Origin: Pseudoramibacter alactolyticus
GTDB taxonomy: Bacteria; Bacillota; Clostridia; Eubacteriales; Eubacteriaceae
DNA length: 64,000 bases
Reading direction: 5' to 3' (one strand)
Assembly: GCF_050908235.1 (NCBI RefSeq)
Contig: NZ_CP194340.1
Part shown: piece by piece, positions 42,710 through 52,086 of the stretch
How positions within the stretch are numbered: the stretch's first letter is position 1
How the letters are laid out: each line of letters opens with the position of its first letter
Translations under genes and position numbers: made by a program
Notes under the pieces: generated by a model
Databases searched by the model: none
What the model was told of the DNA's origin: nothing
The model's input: the letters and a program-made list of their open reading frames with translations, nothing else

Positions 42710-44692
42710 TTAGAGAATGCCGCCGACAGCCATAATCAAAGGCGCAAAGACGAGAGAGATCACCGTCATCAATTTGATCAGGATGTTGATGGACGGCCCG
42801 GAAGTATCCTTGAACGGATCGCCGACGGTGTCGCCGACCACAGAAGCCTTGTGGGCCGGGCTGTTTTTGCCGCCGTGGGCGCCGTTTTCGATGAATTTTT
42901 TGGCATTGTCCCAGGCACCGCCGGAGTTGGACATGAAGATGGCCATGACCACACCGGTGATCAGTGCCCCGGAGAGCAGGCCGCCGAGTGCCTTGGGTCC
43001 GAGCAGCAGGCCGATGAGTAACGGCGAAATGATCGCGAGCAGGCCCGGAACGACCATTTGCTTAAGGGCGGCACCGGTCGCGATGGCCACGCATTTTTTA
43101 TAATCCGGACGGACGGTCCCTTCCAAGATGCCAGGCATTTCGTGGAACTGTCTTCTGACTTCTTCAATCATGGTCGATGCCGATTTGGAAACCGAAGACA
43201 TGGTGAAAGCCGAGAATAGGAAGGGCAGCATGCCCCCGATGAGCAGGCCGATGGTGACGCGGTTGTCCAGAATGTTGATGGATTTTAAGCCAACCGCCTG
43301 GGCGTAAGAAACGAAAAGTGCGAGTGCTGTGAGCGCAGCAGATCCGATGGCAAAGCCTTTCCCCATGGCGGCCGTGGTATTGCCCAGTGAATCAAGACGG
43401 TCGGTGATGCTGCGGACACCTTCTTCAAGAGCGGACATTTCAGCGATTCCGCCGGCGTTATCGGCGATGGGGCCGTAGGCATCGACCGCAACGGTCATAG
43501 CTGTGGTGGAAAGCATGCCGACCGCAGCCAGCGCAATCCCGTACAGACCGGCAGTCTGATAAGCGATGAAGGTTGCGATGCAGATGAGCAGGATCGGAAA
43601 CGCGGTGGATTTCATCCCAATAGCCATCCCGGAAATAATGGTGGTCGCCGAACCGGTTTCCGATTCGCGGGCAATTTCTTTAACCGGATTATAAGTATCG
43701 GAGGTGTAATACTCCGTCAGCTTTCCGATGAGCACACCGACAACCAAACCGGCAATGATGGCAAACGCCTGATGATAACCGCCGAAGAATTGTTTGCTGA
43801 GCACTAAAGCGACCACCAGGACGATGATGCTGGAGACGTAGGTTCCGATATTCAGCGAAACCTGAGGGTTATTATTTTTGCTGGTGCGGGCGGCCAGAAT
43901 GCCGATGCTGGAAGCGAGCAGACCGACAGCTGCAAAAATCAGCGGATACACCAGTCCGGCCTGATGGAAAAAAGCAACGCCCAGCGTCATGGCGGAAATG
44001 ACTGCACCAACATAGGATTCGAAAAGATCGGCGCCCATCCCGGCAACGTCACCGACATTGTCACCGACATTATCCGCGATAACCGCGGGGTTTCTCGGGT
44101 CATCTTCCGGAATACCGGCTTCAACTTTACCGACAAGGTCGGCACCGACATCGGCTGCCTTGGTGTAAATCCCGCCGCCGACACGGGCAAACAGCGCGAT
44201 GGAAGAGGCTCCCAGGCTAAAGCCGAAGAGGACATCGACATTGCCGGTGATCAGATACAGTGCCGAAATGCCGAAGATCCCAAAGCCGGCAACGCAGAGC
44301 CCCATGACAGCCCCGCCGGAAAAAGCGGTTTGTAAGGCCTGTACAATGCCGTGGGTTTTAGCGGCGTTGGCGGTGCGCACATTGGCCTTGGTAGCCACGC
44401 TCATGCCAAAATAACCAGCTAAAACCGAGAAGAGGGCACCGAATACGAAGCAAACAGCTGTCATCCAGCTGCCAATACCCAGACCGATGCCGAAGAATAA
44501 GACCAGTACAAAAACGACGAGAATGCGATATTCGGAAAAAAGGAATGCGTGCGCCCCCTCGCTGATTGCAGAAGCAATATCCTTCATCCGATCGGTCCCT
44601 GCCTCTCTTTTGGAAACCCAAGCGGCCAAATAGCCGGCAAAGAGAAGAGCAACAGCCCCCAACGCAAGTGAAATTAACAGAGATGTCCTCAT
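42710..44692 (-). CDS. hppA: Membrane-bound ion-translocating pyrophosphatase, K+-dependent type
   Basis: The 660-residue pump hydrolyses pyrophosphate to move Na+ or H+ across the membrane. Many helices are visible; the catalytic loop is DVGADLVGKVEAGIPEDDPRNPAVIADNVGDNVGD, read here as DVGADLVGKVE and DPRNPAVIADNVGDNVGD. Around residues 436-445 it reads GNTTAAMGKG: Ala and Gly at the positions (460 and 463 in the reference numbering) that mark K+-dependent enzymes, which include all known Na+ pumps. In an acetogen this recovers energy from biosynthetic pyrophosphate. An extended -10 TGCTATAAT lies upstream at 44732-44740. Confidence 0.95.
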   Translation of the reverse strand: MRTSLLISLALGAVALLFAGYLAAWVSKREAGTDRMKDIASAISEGAHAFLFSEYRILVVFVLVLFFGIGLGIGSWMTAVCFVFGALFSVLAGYFGMSVATKANVRTANAAKTHGIVQALQTAFSGGAVMGLCVAGFGIFGISALYLITGNVDVLFGFSLGASSIALFARVGGGIYTKAADVGADLVGKVEAGIPEDDPRNPAVIADNVGDNVGDVAGMGADLFESYVGAVISAMTLGVAFFHQAGLVYPLIFAAVGLLASSIGILAARTSKNNNPQVSLNIGTYVSSIIVLVVALVLSKQFFGGYHQAFAIIAGLVVGVLIGKLTEYYTSDTYNPVKEIARESETGSATTIISGMAIGMKSTAFPILLICIATFIAYQTAGLYGIALAAVGMLSTTAMTVAVDAYGPIADNAGGIAEMSALEEGVRSITDRLDSLGNTTAAMGKGFAIGSAALTALALFVSYAQAVGLKSINILDNRVTIGLLIGGMLPFLFSAFTMSSVSKSASTMIEEVRRQFHEMPGILEGTVRPDYKKCVAIATGAALKQMVVPGLLAIISPLLIGLLLGPKALGGLLSGALITGVVMAIFMSNSGGAWDNAKKFIENGAHGGKNSPAHKASVVGDTVGDPFKDTSGPSINILIKLMTVISLVFAPLIMAVGGIL

Positions 44693-44702
44693 AGTTTCGC
44701 CT

Positions 44703-44995
44703 CACTTTACTAAAGAATTTTGTATTTTGTCATTATAGCATAAAAGTTTCTTAAAAGGTTGTCAAATTTATATCAATCGAAGATTGTATCAATTAAATAC
44801 GAGTAATGGCTAATTTCATCCATTGGCTTTGCGATGATATGTCGGAAAAGGAGCGGAACAAAATGAAAAATGCGTTATTTTTTCATCGAAATATATTTGC
44901 TATGGCTAACTTTTGTGATAATATAGGTTCGTCAAAATTAATATAAGTTGTTTTATTGACTGACGAACATGATGAATAAAAGAAAGGAATGGAGC
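44703..44995. other. Intergenic region between hppA and rpsD
   Basis: Holds the minus-strand extended -10 of hppA and the rpsD leader. A GATAAT element near 44917 may belong to rpsD, but no -35 has proper spacing. No S4-binding leader structure was identified. Confidence 0.4.
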
Positions 44996-45583
44996 ATGGG
45001 ACAAAAAAGAAAACCACGATTTAAACAATGCCGCCGATTTGGTGTGAATTTATATGGCAATCCGAAAGCGCTTGATCGCAAAGTAAGCGAACGGCGCCGG
45101 GGGAAACCCTCGGAATACAGCCAGCAGCTGAATGAAAAACAAAAGGTCAAAGCGTATTACAATATCCGGGAAAAGCAGATGCGCCGTTATTATGAGGATG
45201 CGTTTAAAAGGGAAGGTACCACCTCTTTGCATTTGTTTCGGTCATTGGAATCCCGTTTGGATAATCTGGTGTTGCGCATGCATTTTGCTTCAACCATTTT
45301 TCAGGCGAGACAGATGGTGGGGCATGGCCATATTTTGGTTAATGGTCGGCGGGTGGACATTCCCTCGTATCAGGTGCGCCCCGGGGACACCATCAGCCTG
45401 AAGCAGGCATCACGCAGTAATGAGATGTTTAAAGCCAATTTTCAGGATAATGCCGGCGCGGCGGTGCCCTATGTGTGTGTGGATGAAAATCAATTCAGCG
45501 GCACCTATGAGCGGTTGCCTGAAAGGGGAGAAATTCCCATCGATGTGGAGGATCAGCTGGTCATCGAATTCTATTCCCGTTAA
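44996..45583 (+). CDS. rpsD: 30S ribosomal protein S4 (stand-alone copy)
   Basis: ATG at 44996 follows AAAGGA/GGAG and gives 195 residues. It starts MGQKRKPRFKQCRRFGVN and has ALDRK, the LESRLDNLVLRMHFASTIFQARQMVGHGHILVNGRRVDIPSY S4 RNA-binding domain (segments LESRLDNLVLRMHFA and ARQMVGHGHILVNG), and the usual VPYVCVDENQFSGTYERLP C-terminus. The N-terminus lacks the four-cysteine zinc site, so it is the zinc-independent form. It is outside the main ribosomal operons, as is common in Firmicutes. Confidence 0.94.
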   Translation: MGQKRKPRFKQCRRFGVNLYGNPKALDRKVSERRRGKPSEYSQQLNEKQKVKAYYNIREKQMRRYYEDAFKREGTTSLHLFRSLESRLDNLVLRMHFASTIFQARQMVGHGHILVNGRRVDIPSYQVRPGDTISLKQASRSNEMFKANFQDNAGAAVPYVCVDENQFSGTYERLPERGEIPIDVEDQLVIEFYSR

Positions 45584-45591
45584 TCAATGTC

Positions 45592-46227
45592 ATGAGCGTT
45601 TATCGATCACAGGTTTACTGGGAAGCCATGCTCGACCGAAAAGATCTTTGGCAGGGCAATTTTGCCAGCGGGAAGCCGGGGCGGCTGCCGATTTTTGTGC
45701 ACATCCAAATCGAGAATCGCCAAACCGGGTATTTCGACAATCATTGGGCGTGCTATGATGAGCCCGAGAGATTGCTGGGCTTTATCCGCTATGTGTTTTT
45801 GCCGACGGCCTTTCATCAGCTGGCCGATCCTAATGGGCCCATCGCGACACCGGTGGGCAGCGAGGACGACATGTTGCTGGATCTGACAGCGGAACAGGCA
45901 CGTCAGGCCCGGGTGTTTTTGGAAGAGGTGACCGCGCTTTGGCCGATGGATGCCTCGCGAATGCTCAGCCGGATCTGCCGCTTGTGTGCGGGCATTTCAA
46001 AAGTGTATCAGCACGCCGACGCGCGTATGCGTCTGGTTTGCTATCCCGGATCCGGTGCCATCAATCACCGAATCAAGGCGCAGTATTGGGACGAGGCAGT
46101 GTTTAAAGAGGACGTCGGCTTGTCTTATGCGCAGTGGGACGACAGCTGCCGGCGTTTTGCCGCGGCGGAAAAGGCCAGTCATTTTTTCCTGTCTTTCTTG
46201 AGCAATCGCCTGTTTGCTTTTGGTTAA
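45592..46227 (+). CDS. Unknown protein of 211 residues
   Basis: I do not recognise a family. The reading frame begins eight bases after rpsD, probably on the same transcript, and ends just before a strong terminator. The protein is soluble by appearance, without signal peptide or membrane helices. It has a CRLCAG motif near residue 130, a tryptophan-rich first third (YWEAMLDRKDLWQGNF), and ends with an aromatic C-terminus. Codon use matches neighbouring genes, so it is likely a real gene. A binding site upstream is weak, and translation may be coupled to rpsD. Confidence 0.65.
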   Translation: MSVYRSQVYWEAMLDRKDLWQGNFASGKPGRLPIFVHIQIENRQTGYFDNHWACYDEPERLLGFIRYVFLPTAFHQLADPNGPIATPVGSEDDMLLDLTAEQARQARVFLEEVTALWPMDASRMLSRICRLCAGISKVYQHADARMRLVCYPGSGAINHRIKAQYWDEAVFKEDVGLSYAQWDDSCRRFAAAEKASHFFLSFLSNRLFAFG

Positions 46228-46255
46228 CGGCATCGGCACGGGTATAAATAAATAG

Positions 46256-46298
46256 AAAAAACGGCATTGCCAGTGATATGGCAGCGCCGTTTTTTGTT
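46256..46298. terminator. Bidirectional terminator between 45.6-kb gene and GH13 gene
   Basis: AAAAAACGGC-GCCA pairs with GGC-GCCGTTTTTT; the stem has A and T runs on both sides. Confidence 0.85.
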
Positions 46299-46312
46299 TT
46301 GATAGGTTGTTC

Positions 46313-48241
46313 TTAGACTTCGTAATTGCTCAGCAGGCCCTGGATTTCCCTGTCGTTTTTAAACAAGGTGTGCGCAGGTGTCTGCAGACGATAAATTTTG
46401 GCGGTCAGCGGGGCAAGGGTGATGCCATCCAGTTTTTCCCAGAGGTGGCCCAGCAAATCCCGGCCGATTCTGCCGTGAAGACTCGCGTGTTTATAGGTTT
46501 TATATTCGGAGTCGGAGCGATTGAACGCGCACAGGACGACCGTTTGCTTATAAATGCGCAGATACACCAAAAGGTCGTCATCGGAGGCCATGGGGTAAAA
46601 GCGTCCGCGGACAAGGGGCTTGTTCCTCGCGCGCAGCCGCGTGATATTTTGATACCAGGTGATGAGCTCCCGGTCTTCGCGGCCCCAGGGATAAGGGCCG
46701 CGGTTATAGGGATCTTCGAAGCCCTCCATGCCGGCTTCGTCGCCGTAATAAATGCAGGGCACCCCGGGAAACGTCATCTGCACCAGGCTGATAAGCTTGA
46801 GCCGCTTCACGGCAAGCAGCCGCTGATCCGGCGCTAAATGAAAGGCTTCTTTGCCGGCTTCCGACATCTGAAAGCCCGTCACGCCGGAAAGCACGGTTAA
46901 AATGCGGGCGCGATCGTGAGAGCCGATGAGGTTCATGTTGGCCATGAATTGCCCCCGGGGATAAGTCTCGTAGAGGGACATCATACGGCGCATGGTTTCC
47001 CCCGACGTGATTTTGTAGAGAAAAAAATCCACAAAGGCTTCCCGGAAGGGATAATTCATTACCGAATCGAGTTCGCGGCCCATGAAGTATTGGCGCTGCA
47101 CGCCGTAGGAAATTTTATTGCTGGCGTTCTCCCAAACCTCACCGATGAGCACATGTTCTTCGCCTTCTTCCATCAAAGCCGTTTTGAGGCCCTCGATAAA
47201 AGCGTCCGGCAGTTCGTCTGCCACGTCGAGGCGCCAGCCGGCGGCGCCGGCTCGGGTCCATTTGCGCACGATAGCGTTATCATCGCCGAAGATATAAGCC
47301 TGATAGGCGGGGTCGAGCTCTTCCACATTGGGCATATTGCCGATGCCCCACCAGGATTCGTATTCGTCGGGATAATCGCTGAAGCGATACCAGGAATAAT
47401 AGGGGGACTTCTTGGATTGATAGGCACCGGTGCCGGGATAATGGCCATATTTGTTAAAATAGATCGAATCGTCGCCGGTATGGGAGAAAACCCCGTCGAG
47501 AATGATGTGCATGCCGCGCTTTTTCGCTTCGCGGCACAGGGTTTTAAAGCTGGATTCGTCGCCGAATTCCCGGGCAATGCGGCTGTAGTCGGCCGTATTG
47601 TATTTATGATTGCTGTTGGCCTCGAAAATCGGATTGAGATAGAGAATGGTGACATGAAATTGTTTGAGGTAGTCCAGCTTTTCGGTGATGCCGGCGAGAT
47701 TGCCGCCGAAATAATCCCAATAAGCGATGGCGCCGTCTTCCCGGCGAAAATAATGGGGGGAATCGTTCCAGCTGCCGTGAATCAGGGAGTTGGGGAAATA
47801 TTCGGGGGCGATGTCCTTGCCTTTGGCAAAACGGTCCGGGAAAATTTGATACATGATGCCGTCGGTGTACCATTCGGGCACTTTGCGGCAGTCGTCGTAA
47901 AGGGTGATCTGGAAAGAAGGCGGACTGGTTTCGTAAATGCGGCCTTCGCCGCCCATATTGTCCCCGTGGGGACCGTAGTAATAGTGTTTATTGAAGGCGT
48001 CAAAGCTGAAGTCGTACCAAAAAAGGCCGACATCTTTGGGCATTTCGATGGAACAGGTGAAGGTGCCATCCGCGTGTCCGGGCAAAAGATCGAAATGGTG
48101 TTCTCTTTCTTTAAAGAAGGTATGCACCTGGATATTCATCACGTCCTGCGCTTCGACGCTGATCGTGACGCGAGAGCCGCTTGGCAATGCGCCAAAGGGC
48201 TCTCGGAATTTTAAATCAAATGAGTCGTGTTTAAAATACAT
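46313..48241 (-). CDS. GH13 alpha-glucan hydrolase (cyclomaltodextrinase/neopullulanase-like)
   Basis: The 642-residue enzyme has an N-terminal beta-sandwich (1-125) and then a GH13 barrel. The four conserved regions are visible: DGVFSHTG, GWRLDVADE with the nucleophile Asp, EVWEN with the acid Glu, and NLIGSHD. A YQIFPDRFAKG entry segment is typical of neopullulanase/cyclomaltodextrinase. No signal peptide, so it is cytoplasmic and probably trims maltodextrins or glycogen branches. It is the last gene of the glycogen operon; its ATG overlaps the glgA stop by one base. Confidence 0.92.
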   Translation of the reverse strand: MYFKHDSFDLKFREPFGALPSGSRVTISVEAQDVMNIQVHTFFKEREHHFDLLPGHADGTFTCSIEMPKDVGLFWYDFSFDAFNKHYYYGPHGDNMGGEGRIYETSPPSFQITLYDDCRKVPEWYTDGIMYQIFPDRFAKGKDIAPEYFPNSLIHGSWNDSPHYFRREDGAIAYWDYFGGNLAGITEKLDYLKQFHVTILYLNPIFEANSNHKYNTADYSRIAREFGDESSFKTLCREAKKRGMHIILDGVFSHTGDDSIYFNKYGHYPGTGAYQSKKSPYYSWYRFSDYPDEYESWWGIGNMPNVEELDPAYQAYIFGDDNAIVRKWTRAGAAGWRLDVADELPDAFIEGLKTALMEEGEEHVLIGEVWENASNKISYGVQRQYFMGRELDSVMNYPFREAFVDFFLYKITSGETMRRMMSLYETYPRGQFMANMNLIGSHDRARILTVLSGVTGFQMSEAGKEAFHLAPDQRLLAVKRLKLISLVQMTFPGVPCIYYGDEAGMEGFEDPYNRGPYPWGREDRELITWYQNITRLRARNKPLVRGRFYPMASDDDLLVYLRIYKQTVVLCAFNRSDSEYKTYKHASLHGRIGRDLLGHLWEKLDGITLAPLTAKIYRLQTPAHTLFKNDREIQGLLSNYEV

Positions 48242-49680
48242 TAAAGTTTCCCGCAGATTTTCTTATAGTGGTAGAGGTAGGTTTCCGCCGAATGCCGCCA
48301 GTTAAAATCGCTCTTCAAGGCGTTGTGGGTCAGCGTCTTCCAATCATCTTTTTCGTCGTAAAAGAGGCCGACGGCCTTCTGAATGGTAAAAAGCATATCA
48401 TGGGCGTTGTAGGTGGCGAAAGAAAAGCCGTTGCCCGTTTTGTCTTCACTGTTGAAGTAATGAACGGTGTCTTTCAGGCCGCCGGTTTCCCGAACGATGG
48501 GAACCGCGCCATAGCGCATGGCGATCATCTGTGACAAGCCGCAGGGTTCGAATTTGCTCGGCATGAGGAACATGTCCGACCCGGCATAAAGCTTGCGCGA
48601 GAGGTCTTCATCAAAGGTGATGCAGGCGCGCATTTTGTCCGGATAGGCATAGGCCACTTCCCGCAGCATGTTTTCGTAGCGGGCTTCGCCGGTGCCCAGG
48701 ACGATCATCTGCAGATCCATCTGCAAAATTTCGTGAATCACAGCAGCCATCAGATCGAGCCCTTTTTGCTCCGTCAGGCGGGTGATCATCGTGATGATGG
48801 GCTTGCTGTTATTCACCGGCAGGTTCATGTGTTCCTGCAGCGCCTTCTTATTTTCGAGTTTCTTCACGTAGGACGTGGTGTAGTGGCTCCAGATATGGGG
48901 ATCGGTCTGCGGATTGTATTCCTTGTCGTCGATCCCGTTTAAGATACCGAGCTCCTTCCAATCGATATCCCGAATGACGCCGTCCAGATGCTCGCCGTAG
49001 TAGGGATCTTTGATTTCTTCGGCATAGCTGGGGGAGACCGTGGTCACCAAATCGGCCGAATAAAGCGCGCCTTTCATGAAGTTGATGTCTTTATAAAATT
49101 CCATCGCGTCGGGAAAATAGTCGAAGTTGAGGATGCCCGAGATATCGCTGAAGCCGTAGACGCCCTGGAACTTGATGTTGTGGATGGTAAAGACCGTTTT
49201 GGTATTCTGATAATGCCATTGATACTGCTCTTTAAACAGATAGGGAATAAGCGCGGTCTGCCAGTCGTGGCAGTGGAGCACATTCGGATAAAAATCAACA
49301 TAGGGAATGAATTCCAGCACGGCCCGGCAGAAATAGACGAAGCGCTCTGCCTCATCATAATAACCATAAAGCCCCGGCCGTTTAAAGTAGTACTCATTAT
49401 CAATGAAGTAAAAGGTGACGTTATCGACCTTGTAAGAAAAGATGCCGACGTATTGATCTTGGTCGCCGATGTGCACATAAAACGAATCGATGAAAGTCAT
49501 CTGGCGCGCATAGGTATCTGGGATGCTGCCATATTTGGGAATGACGACACGCACATCGGTCTGATCTGGTGGAAAGGCTCGGGGAAGCGAACCGATCACA
49601 TCCCCGAGTCCGCCGCTTTTCGCAAAGGGAAAGGCTTCCGATGCGGCGAATAAAATTTTGAGTTTATCGGTTTTAGCCAT
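48241..49680 (-). CDS. glgA: Glycogen synthase (ADP-glucose)
   Basis: GlgA extends alpha-1,4-glucan from ADP-glucose. The 479-residue GT5 enzyme has the substrate loop FPFAKSGGLGDVIGSLPRA (KSGGL), the HCHDWQTALIPYL segment, NGIDDKEYNP, and the C-terminal LMPSKFEPCGLSQMIAMRYG with the conserved Glu. Length is usual. It starts two bases after glgD and is followed without gap by the GH13 gene. Confidence 0.97.
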   Translation of the reverse strand: MAKTDKLKILFAASEAFPFAKSGGLGDVIGSLPRAFPPDQTDVRVVIPKYGSIPDTYARQMTFIDSFYVHIGDQDQYVGIFSYKVDNVTFYFIDNEYYFKRPGLYGYYDEAERFVYFCRAVLEFIPYVDFYPNVLHCHDWQTALIPYLFKEQYQWHYQNTKTVFTIHNIKFQGVYGFSDISGILNFDYFPDAMEFYKDINFMKGALYSADLVTTVSPSYAEEIKDPYYGEHLDGVIRDIDWKELGILNGIDDKEYNPQTDPHIWSHYTTSYVKKLENKKALQEHMNLPVNNSKPIITMITRLTEQKGLDLMAAVIHEILQMDLQMIVLGTGEARYENMLREVAYAYPDKMRACITFDEDLSRKLYAGSDMFLMPSKFEPCGLSQMIAMRYGAVPIVRETGGLKDTVHYFNSEDKTGNGFSFATYNAHDMLFTIQKAVGLFYDEKDDWKTLTHNALKSDFNWRHSAETYLYHYKKICGKL

Positions 49681-49682
49681 GA

Positions 49683-50798
49683 TTAAAGACTCCTTCCTTT
49701 TCCGAGAATAATGGGATTATCTTTGGTGCCGGTTAATGAAACGTTGTCGCGGATCGAACAGTTTTTATCCAGGATGACATGTTTTAAAGTGACGTTGCGG
49801 CCGATGGTGGCATGCTGCATGATGATGCAGTTTTCGATCCGTGAATTTTCACCGACCAGCGAATCTCGGAATAAAATGGCGTGATCCAAAACCCCGTTGA
49901 CCGTACATCCTGAGCCGACGATGGCGTGGTCCACATGGGCCGTGATGCCGTAATGCGCCGGATGATTGTCTTTTACCTTGGTGTAGATCTGGGCATCGCT
50001 GAGGAAGAGCTCTTTCATCACGTCGAAATCCAGCAGGTCGCTGTTGACTTCGCGGAAGCGGCGCATCGAACTGATCCGGGCAAAATAGCCGGTGTGGGGC
50101 GCGCCGAAAATGCGCAGGGTGTTGAGATTATCCGTGATGACGTCCATCAAATCCCATTCACCCATGTTGTTGGCGGTTTCGAGCAGATCCAAAAGCACCT
50201 GCTTTTTAATGATCATCATGTCGGCGTAGACATAATTAGTGGTTTCGTTGTCCTGATAATGGATGGTGTTGATGCGGTATTTGTCGAAGTCGAGATAGGC
50301 GTCGTTGGCTTTGAGTTCATAGCTTGGGCGGTTCTTTTTGAAAATCATCGTCGCGTCGGCATTGTTGGTCTTGTGGATGCGGTAGGCTGCGTTGAAGTCA
50401 AAGGATGTGACCAAATTGGGTGCGGAGATGATGATGTCGGTGATGTCGGAGCCGTGGGTTAAAAAGATGCGGTTATTGTAAAGGTCGCGGACCGAGATTT
50501 TAACCGTGTCGCCGTAGCGCACCGAGGAATAACCAGACAGGATCAACAGATCCTGGGTCTTGCGGGACAGCGACCATTCTTTGCCTGTTCCGAGGTGATC
50601 AATCAATGAAGAATATTTGTAGGAGCCGACAACGCCCACATGGTTGATACCGGAATTGATCATGTTTGAAAGGGTGAAGTCGATCAGGCGATAGCGTCCG
50701 CCGAAAGGCAGGGTGCTCATGGAACGGTGTTCGGTTAACTCGCCGAGGTCCGTGTTGTCGCCGTCAATGTTTAAGATAAATCCGATTGTGTTTTTCAT
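49683..50798 (-). CDS. glgD: GlgD, regulatory subunit of ADP-glucose pyrophosphorylase
   Basis: The 371-residue protein resembles GlgC but has lost the glycine-rich nucleotide loop: it begins IGFILNIDGDNTDLGELTEHRSMSTLPFGGRYRLIDF, split here as FILNIDGDNTDL and STLPFGGRYRLIDF. The C-terminal left-handed helix repeats remain (IENCIIMQHATIGRNV). In Firmicutes GlgD assembles with GlgC and raises its activity. It lies between glgC and glgA. Confidence 0.94.
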   Translation of the reverse strand: MKNTIGFILNIDGDNTDLGELTEHRSMSTLPFGGRYRLIDFTLSNMINSGINHVGVVGSYKYSSLIDHLGTGKEWSLSRKTQDLLILSGYSSVRYGDTVKISVRDLYNNRIFLTHGSDITDIIISAPNLVTSFDFNAAYRIHKTNNADATMIFKKNRPSYELKANDAYLDFDKYRINTIHYQDNETTNYVYADMMIIKKQVLLDLLETANNMGEWDLMDVITDNLNTLRIFGAPHTGYFARISSMRRFREVNSDLLDFDVMKELFLSDAQIYTKVKDNHPAHYGITAHVDHAIVGSGCTVNGVLDHAILFRDSLVGENSRIENCIIMQHATIGRNVTLKHVILDKNCSIRDNVSLTGTKDNPIILGKGRSL

Positions 50799-50810
50799 CT
50801 CGCAGCCTCC

Positions 50811-51935
50811 TTAAGCGTTGATGACGTGAATATCCATGGGATCGTCCGATTCTGCGGCGACGATGCGGGTATCGCCGTTCACGATGCCGCTGGGTCTGAC
50901 GATGCAGCGTTCCAGATGGGCGCCGTCTTCAATCTGAGCGCCGGTGTGGATGATGCAGTCGCGGATAATCGTGTGCTCGCCGATGGTGACATCATGGGAC
51001 AAGACAGAATGCTCTACCTGGCCGAAAATGGCGCAGCCGTCGCAGATCAGAGAATTTTGCACATTGGCATAAGGCCCGATAAACTGCGGATGGCGGCTGT
51101 TATTGTTGGAGAAGATGCGGAAATCCGGATCCGTCAGATCGAAGTTGCAGGATTCGTCCAGCAAATCCATGTTGGCTTCAAAATAACTTTCGATGGTCCC
51201 GACGTCTTTCCAATAACCGGAGAAGGTATAAGCGAAGATGCGCTTGCCCTGTTCGTGCAGCGCGGGGATCACGTTGTTGCCAAAGTCGTTTTCTGAGTTG
51301 GGATCCTCGGCGTCTTCGATAAGCGCTTTGCGCAATACCGGCCAGGAGAAGACATAAATCCCCATTGAAGCTTTATTGCTTTTGGGTTCGGCCGGTTTTT
51401 CCTGGAAGTTTTGGATGCGCTGTTCGTCGTTGGTTACGACGATGCCGAAGCGGTTGGCTTCTTCCCAGGGTACATTCATCACGGCCATGGTCAGATCGGC
51501 CTGCTTTTTCTTGTGGTAGGCGATCATCTTGGAATAATCCATTTTATAAATGTGGTCGCCGGACAAAATCAAAACATATTCTGGATTGAACTGGTCGATG
51601 AAGTCGATATTCTGGGTGATGGCGTCTGCGGTGCCGTTGTACCAGTGGCCGCCCTTCTGCCCCATGTAAGGCGGAAGAATGCGCACACCGCCGTTGACTT
51701 TGTCAAGAGCCCAAGCCGAGCCGTCGCCGACGTAGTTATTTAAAATATAGGGGCGGTATTGTGTTAACACCCCGACAACGTCGATATCTGAATTCATGCA
51801 ATTGCTCAACGGAAAGTCGATGATACGGTATTTTCCCCCGAATAAAACTGCAGGTTTGGCATTATTGGCCGTTAAGGCCTTCAAGCGGCTGCCCTGTCCG
51901 CCGGCTAACAGCATGGCGACACATTCAATACTCAT
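50811..51935 (-). CDS. glgC: Glucose-1-phosphate adenylyltransferase
   Basis: GlgC makes ADP-glucose from glucose-1-phosphate and ATP. Start at 51935 follows AAAGGAG and gives 374 residues. Motifs: MLLAGGQGSRLKALT, KPAVLFGGKYRIIDFPLSN, the GTADAITQN catalytic segment, LILSGDHIYKMDY with the catalytic Asp, and the C-terminal hexapeptide-like repeats with a VRPSGIVNGDT end. Upstream in-frame codons lack a site. Confidence 0.97.
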   Translation of the reverse strand: MSIECVAMLLAGGQGSRLKALTANNAKPAVLFGGKYRIIDFPLSNCMNSDIDVVGVLTQYRPYILNNYVGDGSAWALDKVNGGVRILPPYMGQKGGHWYNGTADAITQNIDFIDQFNPEYVLILSGDHIYKMDYSKMIAYHKKKQADLTMAVMNVPWEEANRFGIVVTNDEQRIQNFQEKPAEPKSNKASMGIYVFSWPVLRKALIEDAEDPNSENDFGNNVIPALHEQGKRIFAYTFSGYWKDVGTIESYFEANMDLLDESCNFDLTDPDFRIFSNNNSRHPQFIGPYANVQNSLICDGCAIFGQVEHSVLSHDVTIGEHTIIRDCIIHTGAQIEDGAHLERCIVRPSGIVNGDTRIVAAESDDPMDIHVINA

Positions 51936-51995
51936 AATATTCTCCTTTGTCTCTCCGGAAGGAGGTTGCAATAAGCCATTGGGTGATTAATCGAT

Positions 51996-52016
51996 CAGCC
52001 GCCGAACGGGCGGCTG
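51996..52016 (-). other. Intercistronic hairpin between glgP and glgC
   Basis: CAGCCGCC and GGCGGCTG form an 8-bp G+C stem. No T run follows on the minus strand, so it is more likely an mRNA stability element or weak attenuator than a full terminator. Confidence 0.5.
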
Positions 52017-52086
52017 TTGTTTGAATTTTGAAAAACCGGCTTTAAAGACACAATAGTTTGTGTGAAAAAAGTGCGGTATGTGATTG

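Noticed and set aside
46916..48214. A 432-codon plus-strand frame opposite the GH13 gene
   Set aside because: Shadow frame; GH13 catalytic motifs are on the minus strand.
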